A stretch of 16,891 nucleotides of DNA. Source: Chlamydiota bacterium (GTDB lineage Bacteria; Chlamydiota; Chlamydiia; Chlamydiales; JAJFMB01). Shown in pieces: positions 12,976 through 16,891 of the stretch; within the stretch, counting starts at the first letter, position 1; the number at the start of each line of letters is the position of its first letter. The position numbers were made by a program, and so were the translations under genes. The stretch spans positions 1 to 16,891 of the forward strand of contig JAJFMB010000139.1 of the NCBI GenBank assembly GCA_021772355.1. Direction: 5' to 3'. The notes beneath the pieces are model-generated. The model was not told where the DNA came from. It did not search any database and worked only from the letters and a program-made list of their open reading frames with translations.

Positions 12976-15098
12976 ACGAGCGCAACTCAACACTTGAACT
13001 TGTCATAGATGGAATGAGTTGCGCCTCATGTGTCAACCATATTGAAAAGGCATTATACGCCATCAACGGAGTAAAAAAAGTTCAGGTCAACTTTGCATCG
13101 GGACGTGCATTGGTGGAAAAGGATCACGATATCGCCGATGAAGCAATCATTAATGCGATCAGCAACGTTGGTTACCACGCAGAAACATCTTCCTCGCAAC
13201 AAGATGGTCATGAACACATGCATCATGCTGACTTTTGGCGCTTTGCGATCTCTGCGGTATTTGCTTTTCCTCTACTTATTCAAATGGTTGGTGTTGGAAT
13301 CCCAGGTTGGGTGCAAGCACTGCTTGCCACAATCGTTCAGTTCTTTGGAGGATGGTCAATGTACCAAGGAACCTACCATTCGCTCCGCCACGGCAGCGCC
13401 AACATGGACACTCTCATAGTCATGGGAACAACTGCTGCGTACCTCTTTAGCCTTTGCGTTTTATTTTTTGGAATTGGCGATCACCTTTATTTCGACACAA
13501 GCGCCATTATTATCACACTAGTGCTCTTTGGAAGATGGCTGGAGTCAAGAAGCAAACAACGCGCATCCAATGCGATCCAAAAACTTCTACAACTGCAGCC
13601 AAAAAAAGCCAAAGTTAAACGCAATGATCACTTTGTCGAGATTGACGTCAGCGAAATGCAATCAGGTGATATCTTTATGGTACGCCCGGGTGAAAGCGTT
13701 CCTGTTGATGGAGAAGTTGTAGAAGGAGAGTCATCGGTCAATGAAGCGATGCTTACAGGAGAGAGTGTTCCGGTACAAAAGAAAGAAGGGTCGGAACTCT
13801 ATGCTGCAACCAATAACCAAAATGGTGTTCTGACGGCAAAAGCCACAAAAGTTGGTGCTGAAACGGCGCTAGCAGGAATTATTCGCCTCGTCGAGCAAGC
13901 ACAAACCTCCAAAGCTCCTATCCAACGACTTGCCGATACGATTGCAGGGGTATTTGTTCCGGTCGTTTTAGGAATCAGCGCGATTACTGTGATTGGCTGG
14001 TTAATAGCGGGAGCCGGTATCAGTGATGCCCTGATCAACGCCGTTGCTGTATTAGTGATCGCCTGTCCTTGCGCCTTAGGACTTGCAACGCCCACTGTCA
14101 TAGTCGTAGCCAGCGGACGAGGCGCCTCAATGGGAGTGTTATTTAAGGAAGCTGCAGCTTTAGAGCGCGCCGAAAAAATAGAGACTCTTATTATGGATAA
14201 AACAGGAACCATCACTGAAGGGAAACCTGTTGTGACCGATGTCTATCCAGAAGATGATTCTCAGCTTCTCAAAGTAGCCTACGCTCTAGAACACAACTCT
14301 CAACATCCCCTTGCAGAGGCGATAGCAGCTTATGCACAAAAAAAGAATGTTCCCCTTGAGAAAACCTCAAATTTTACATCGATCTCAGGCAAAGGAGTCA
14401 GCGCCAAGATAGATGGGCAAACTTATCAACTCGGTTCTGTGCGCTACGCTAAAGAGGAAAACATCACCCTGCCACAAGAAAAAATAGAAGCGTGTGAAAT
14501 AGAGGGAAAAACCATCACCGTGGTTTGGAAAGATCAAGACGCTCTTGGTTTTCTCGCCATTTCTGATCAACTGCGCCCTCATAGCAGTGAGGCGATACAG
14601 GAGCTCAATGCCATGGGTCTTTACACTGTTATGCTGACAGGAGATCACCGTAGAACAGCTGAGGCCATTGCCGCAAAAGCTCAAGTACAAGAGTTCGATG
14701 CAGAGGTTCTTCCGGAAGACAAAGCTGCGAAAGTGATAAAATTTAAAGAAAAGGGAAAAATAGTTGGCATGGTCGGAGACGGAATCAACGATGCCCCCGC
14801 GCTTGCCTCCTCAGATGTTGCCTTTGCTATTGGAGCGGGCAGTGACGTTGCGATCGAAGCTGCTGATATTACGCTCGTACGCAATGATTTACGTAGTGTT
14901 GTTGACGCCATCAAACTATCCCAGGCAACCTTTAGGAAAATCCGTCAAAATCTATTTTTTGCCTTTATCTACAATATTTTAGGGATTCCTCTTGCTGCCC
15001 TTGGTTTTCTAAATCCCATCATCGCCGCAGCCGCAATGGCTATGAGCTCAGTTTCAGTGGTAAGCAATGCACTACTTTTGAGGCGGTGGTCTCCGTAA
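12972..15098 (+). CDS. copA: Copper-type P1B ATPase with one HMA domain
   Basis: 708 residues. One heavy-metal-associated domain comes first (GMSCASC, C17/C20), followed by a His-rich linker (HEHMHH, 80-85). Membrane segments follow at about 90-107, 112-132, 146-164, 171-188, 323-347 and 355-380, with a final pair at 656-700. The ion-pathway CPC is at 365-367, typical of Cu+ exporters. The phosphatase-loop TGES is at 262-265, the phosphorylated Asp in DKTGT is D409, the HP dipeptide is at 445-446, and GDGINDAP is at 602-609. The last helix has MSSVSVVSNALLLRR, the usual family ending. All catalytic parts are present. It exports copper (possibly silver) to the periplasm. No copper-responsive regulator or chaperone gene is adjacent. 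Overlap with parB (ATGA) and with the next gene (TAATG) implies one transcript. Confidence 0.93.
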   Translation: MNERNSTLELVIDGMSCASCVNHIEKALYAINGVKKVQVNFASGRALVEKDHDIADEAIINAISNVGYHAETSSSQQDGHEHMHHADFWRFAISAVFAFPLLIQMVGVGIPGWVQALLATIVQFFGGWSMYQGTYHSLRHGSANMDTLIVMGTTAAYLFSLCVLFFGIGDHLYFDTSAIIITLVLFGRWLESRSKQRASNAIQKLLQLQPKKAKVKRNDHFVEIDVSEMQSGDIFMVRPGESVPVDGEVVEGESSVNEAMLTGESVPVQKKEGSELYAATNNQNGVLTAKATKVGAETALAGIIRLVEQAQTSKAPIQRLADTIAGVFVPVVLGISAITVIGWLIAGAGISDALINAVAVLVIACPCALGLATPTVIVVASGRGASMGVLFKEAAALERAEKIETLIMDKTGTITEGKPVVTDVYPEDDSQLLKVAYALEHNSQHPLAEAIAAYAQKKNVPLEKTSNFTSISGKGVSAKIDGQTYQLGSVRYAKEENITLPQEKIEACEIEGKTITVVWKDQDALGFLAISDQLRPHSSEAIQELNAMGLYTVMLTGDHRRTAEAIAAKAQVQEFDAEVLPEDKAAKVIKFKEKGKIVGMVGDGINDAPALASSDVAFAIGAGSDVAIEAADITLVRNDLRSVVDAIKLSQATFRKIRQNLFFAFIYNILGIPLAALGFLNPIIAAAAMAMSSVSVVSNALLLRRWSP

Positions 15099-16195
15099 TG
15101 GATTTTGGTATTGATTTCTTTGCGCTTTGGTTTTTCTTCCCCTCCATCGTCGCCATCATCCTCTTAAGGCGTTGGCGCTCCTCATACCCATCTCCAACGC
15201 TCTACTACTCTCACTTACAAGACCTCATTCCAACAAAACCCAGTTTACGCTCAAAACTCGCCTCTCTACCGCGCACCCTTTCTCTTTTGGCACTCGTCGG
15301 TCTGCTCGTTGCTTTTATCGATCCCCATTTCAATATGCAAAAAACAGTCACTACACAGCAAGAGATGCTGCAACACCCCTCACCTAAAGAGGGAATTGCC
15401 ATCTACCTTGTTCTCGACCACTCAGGATCCATGCGGGAAAACGTTATCATCAGCACACCTTCAGGAAGACGTCAGCGCTTTTCCAAACTCAATCTCGCAA
15501 AGGAAGTCACAGGAAATTTCATCAACAGCCGCCCAGACGATTTAATTGGCCTCATTACTTTTGCACGTTCAAGCCAAGTACTCTCCCCTTTAACATTGGA
15601 GCACTCAAACGTCACAAAACAACTCGATGAAATCACCTTTGTCGAGGAAAGAGAACAAGAGGGAACAGCCATAGGATATGCGATTTTTAAAACTGTAAAT
15701 TTGATCGCCGCCACCCGCCATTACGCGCAAGAATTACAAGAAGAAGGGTTGTCTGCCTATACCATTAAAAACAGCATCATGATTCTCATTACAGACGGTT
15801 TTCAAGACCCGCATCCTGAAGATAAAGGCAGACGACTCCGCACGATCGACTTACTAGAGGCAGCAGAATATGCAAAACAAAATCACGTCAAACTGTATCT
15901 CATCAACGTCGAGCCCCGCATTGGATCGGAACAATTCGCCCCCCATCGCCGCTTAATGCAACGAGTCACCGAACTGACCGGAGGAAAATTTTATCTCGTT
16001 GACAGCACCCATCCTTTAGATCAGGTTTATGCTGATATCGAACGCATAGAAAAAAGTGTACTGCCTGCTGACGAAACGTCCCCTCTTGTACGCACGCACA
16101 GGATCTCTCTTTACCCTTATCTCATCGCCTTAAGCATGTGCCTACTCTTCGCATCCGTTTTTTTAGATACGACACTGCTAAGGAGAGCCCCATGA
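15098..16195 (+). CDS. batA: BatA-like VWA-domain membrane protein
   Basis: 365 residues from ATG 15098, which shares an A with the copA stop (TAATG) and is preceded by GAGGCGGTGG. A GTG at 15086 would add four residues and is less likely. Two N-terminal membrane segments (about 7-24 and 57-75) flank a basic loop with the Bat-type SPTLYYSHLQDL. A von Willebrand A domain follows with a complete MIDAS: DHSGS (107-111), T190 (EGTAIGYAI) and D233 (ITDG). A C-terminal membrane helix is at about 338-358. Bat proteins form a membrane-anchored assembly with MoxR AAA+ ATPases and DUF58 proteins; their role in stress and cofactor insertion is not settled. It overlaps the BatB-like gene by four bases. 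No moxR or DUF58 gene is visible here. Confidence 0.82.
   Translation: MDFGIDFFALWFFFPSIVAIILLRRWRSSYPSPTLYYSHLQDLIPTKPSLRSKLASLPRTLSLLALVGLLVAFIDPHFNMQKTVTTQQEMLQHPSPKEGIAIYLVLDHSGSMRENVIISTPSGRRQRFSKLNLAKEVTGNFINSRPDDLIGLITFARSSQVLSPLTLEHSNVTKQLDEITFVEEREQEGTAIGYAIFKTVNLIAATRHYAQELQEEGLSAYTIKNSIMILITDGFQDPHPEDKGRRLRTIDLLEAAEYAKQNHVKLYLINVEPRIGSEQFAPHRRLMQRVTELTGGKFYLVDSTHPLDQVYADIERIEKSVLPADETSPLVRTHRISLYPYLIALSMCLLFASVFLDTTLLRRAP
16180..16185 (+). promoter_or_regulatory. Ribosome binding site of the BatB-like gene
   Basis: AAGGAG lies six bases before ATG 16192 and inside the end of the preceding gene. This is the cleanest Shine-Dalgarno in the window and fixes the start of the partial gene. 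Confidence 0.8.
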
Positions 16196-16891
16196 AATGG
16201 CATGAACTCTCATACGGCTTCCCTCATGCCATTATCCTTGTCATCATGATTTTTGCTTTCATTACCCTCTCCTGGCGCCTCTACCGTTATCGCCTCTCAC
16301 TTCTCGAACGATTCACTCTTGTGATCCCCCGCTCCTCCACTATCTTCTGGACTAAGACTACAGCGCTTTGCTTGGCATGGTTTTTCCTATCACTTGCGTT
16401 AATGCAGCCTGAAAAACAGATTGTTCATCCAGAAAAAAATACCTCCGGCGTCCTACGGAAAAAAAAGCAAGACGTCATTTTTTTAGTGGACGCTTCCGCC
16501 TCCATGGCCATCTCGGACACACGAACAGGTACAAGTCGTTTAGAGTATGCGCAAGAGATTATCGATACCATGACCAGTCAATTCCATGGAGAAAATGTTG
16601 CCCTCTACGCCTTCACCTCTCAACCGACAAAACTCGTACCCCTCACTCCCAATACTGCCTTTTTGCGTTTGCTAGCGAGGCAACTTGCCATCAATGAAGG
16701 CGACATTGCCGGAACCAATATCAAGACAGCTCTAGAAGCAATTAAAAAAAACTACCTATCCACTTCCTCTTCTGACCTTAAAACAGTGATTATTCTCAGC
16801 GACGGCGGAGACACAGAACTAGAAGGAACAGCAAAAGAGCAGCGCCTAAACGAAATTTTAGAAACCATACCCGATCCGAACCAATACAATG
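16192..16891 (+). CDS. batB: BatB-like VWA-domain membrane protein, 3' end outside window
   Basis: 233 residues are present and the frame is open to the last base, so the gene is partial. It starts at ATG 16192, overlapping the BatA-like stop as ATGA. Two N-terminal membrane segments (about 12-27 and 57-72) precede a VWA domain with an intact MIDAS: DASAS (100-104), T175 (IAGTNIKTAL) and D204 (ILSDGGD). The short spacer DTRTGTSRLEYAQ after the MIDAS is typical of BatB rather than BatA. A TPR-containing BatC-like part or gene may lie beyond the window. It presumably pairs with the upstream BatA-like protein in a membrane complex. Confidence 0.8.
   Translation, partial: MKWHELSYGFPHAIILVIMIFAFITLSWRLYRYRLSLLERFTLVIPRSSTIFWTKTTALCLAWFFLSLALMQPEKQIVHPEKNTSGVLRKKKQDVIFLVDASASMAISDTRTGTSRLEYAQEIIDTMTSQFHGENVALYAFTSQPTKLVPLTPNTAFLRLLARQLAINEGDIAGTNIKTALEAIKKNYLSTSSSDLKTVIILSDGGDTELEGTAKEQRLNEILETIPDPNQYN

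Noticed and set aside
13799..14215. 138-codon minus-strand frame inside the copper ATPase
   Set aside because: Antisense shadow of a well-supported ATPase; composition is Ala/Thr/Ile rich as expected from reversed coding sequence.
15086..15088. GTG start for the BatA-like gene
   Set aside because: ATG at 15098 forms a TAATG junction with a Shine-Dalgarno at a suitable distance and gives the usual family N-terminus.

Overview
The window looks like a chromosomal segment of a chlamydia-like bacterium (phylum Chlamydiota, probably one of the amoeba- or environment-associated families rather than Chlamydiaceae). The strongest pointer is a DNA topoisomerase I carrying a C-terminal SWIB domain behind a Lys-rich linker, an arrangement known from Chlamydiae. 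Supporting hints are a very cysteine-rich outer-membrane-type protein, a family-3 solute-binding protein divergent from ferrochelatase (I recall the same pairing in Chlamydia trachomatis), and moderate-to-low GC. The family or genus cannot be decided from sequence reading alone.

Layout. 1-885 is a gene-free, repeat-dense stretch: a 121-bp direct repeat, several strong stem-loops inside an imperfect inverted repeat, and diverged tandem units that end against the stop codon of the first gene. 886-3803 (minus strand) holds an accessory surface module: a collagen-like protein with a C1q/BclA-like head, followed by a cysteine-rich inverse-autotransporter (intimin/invasin-type) barrel that appears to lack a passenger. 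4059-4883 (minus) is a membrane-anchored or lipoprotein-like amino-acid-binding protein. It is divergent from hemH (ferrochelatase), which is tightly coupled to a CgeB-like glycosyltransferase (4983-7133, plus).

7144-11996 (minus) is a housekeeping block: a YfgM-like single-pass TPR membrane protein, a doubtful small ORF, aroB, and topA-SWIB, with aroB and topA overlapping by four bases. 12136-16891 (plus) is a compact run of parB, copper-type P1B ATPase, BatA-like and BatB-like VWA proteins, in which every junction overlaps by 1-4 bases. The last gene runs off the window.

The most unusual part is the surface pair: a secreted collagen-like protein with a tetra-cysteine hinge next to a barrel with 33 cysteines. 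Both suit the disulfide-linked chlamydial envelope, and together they could form a surface fibre and its anchor. That link is inference. The remaining genes are recognisable families in a plausible but not always usual order (parB with a metal ATPase and Bat genes; hemH with a glycosyltransferase).
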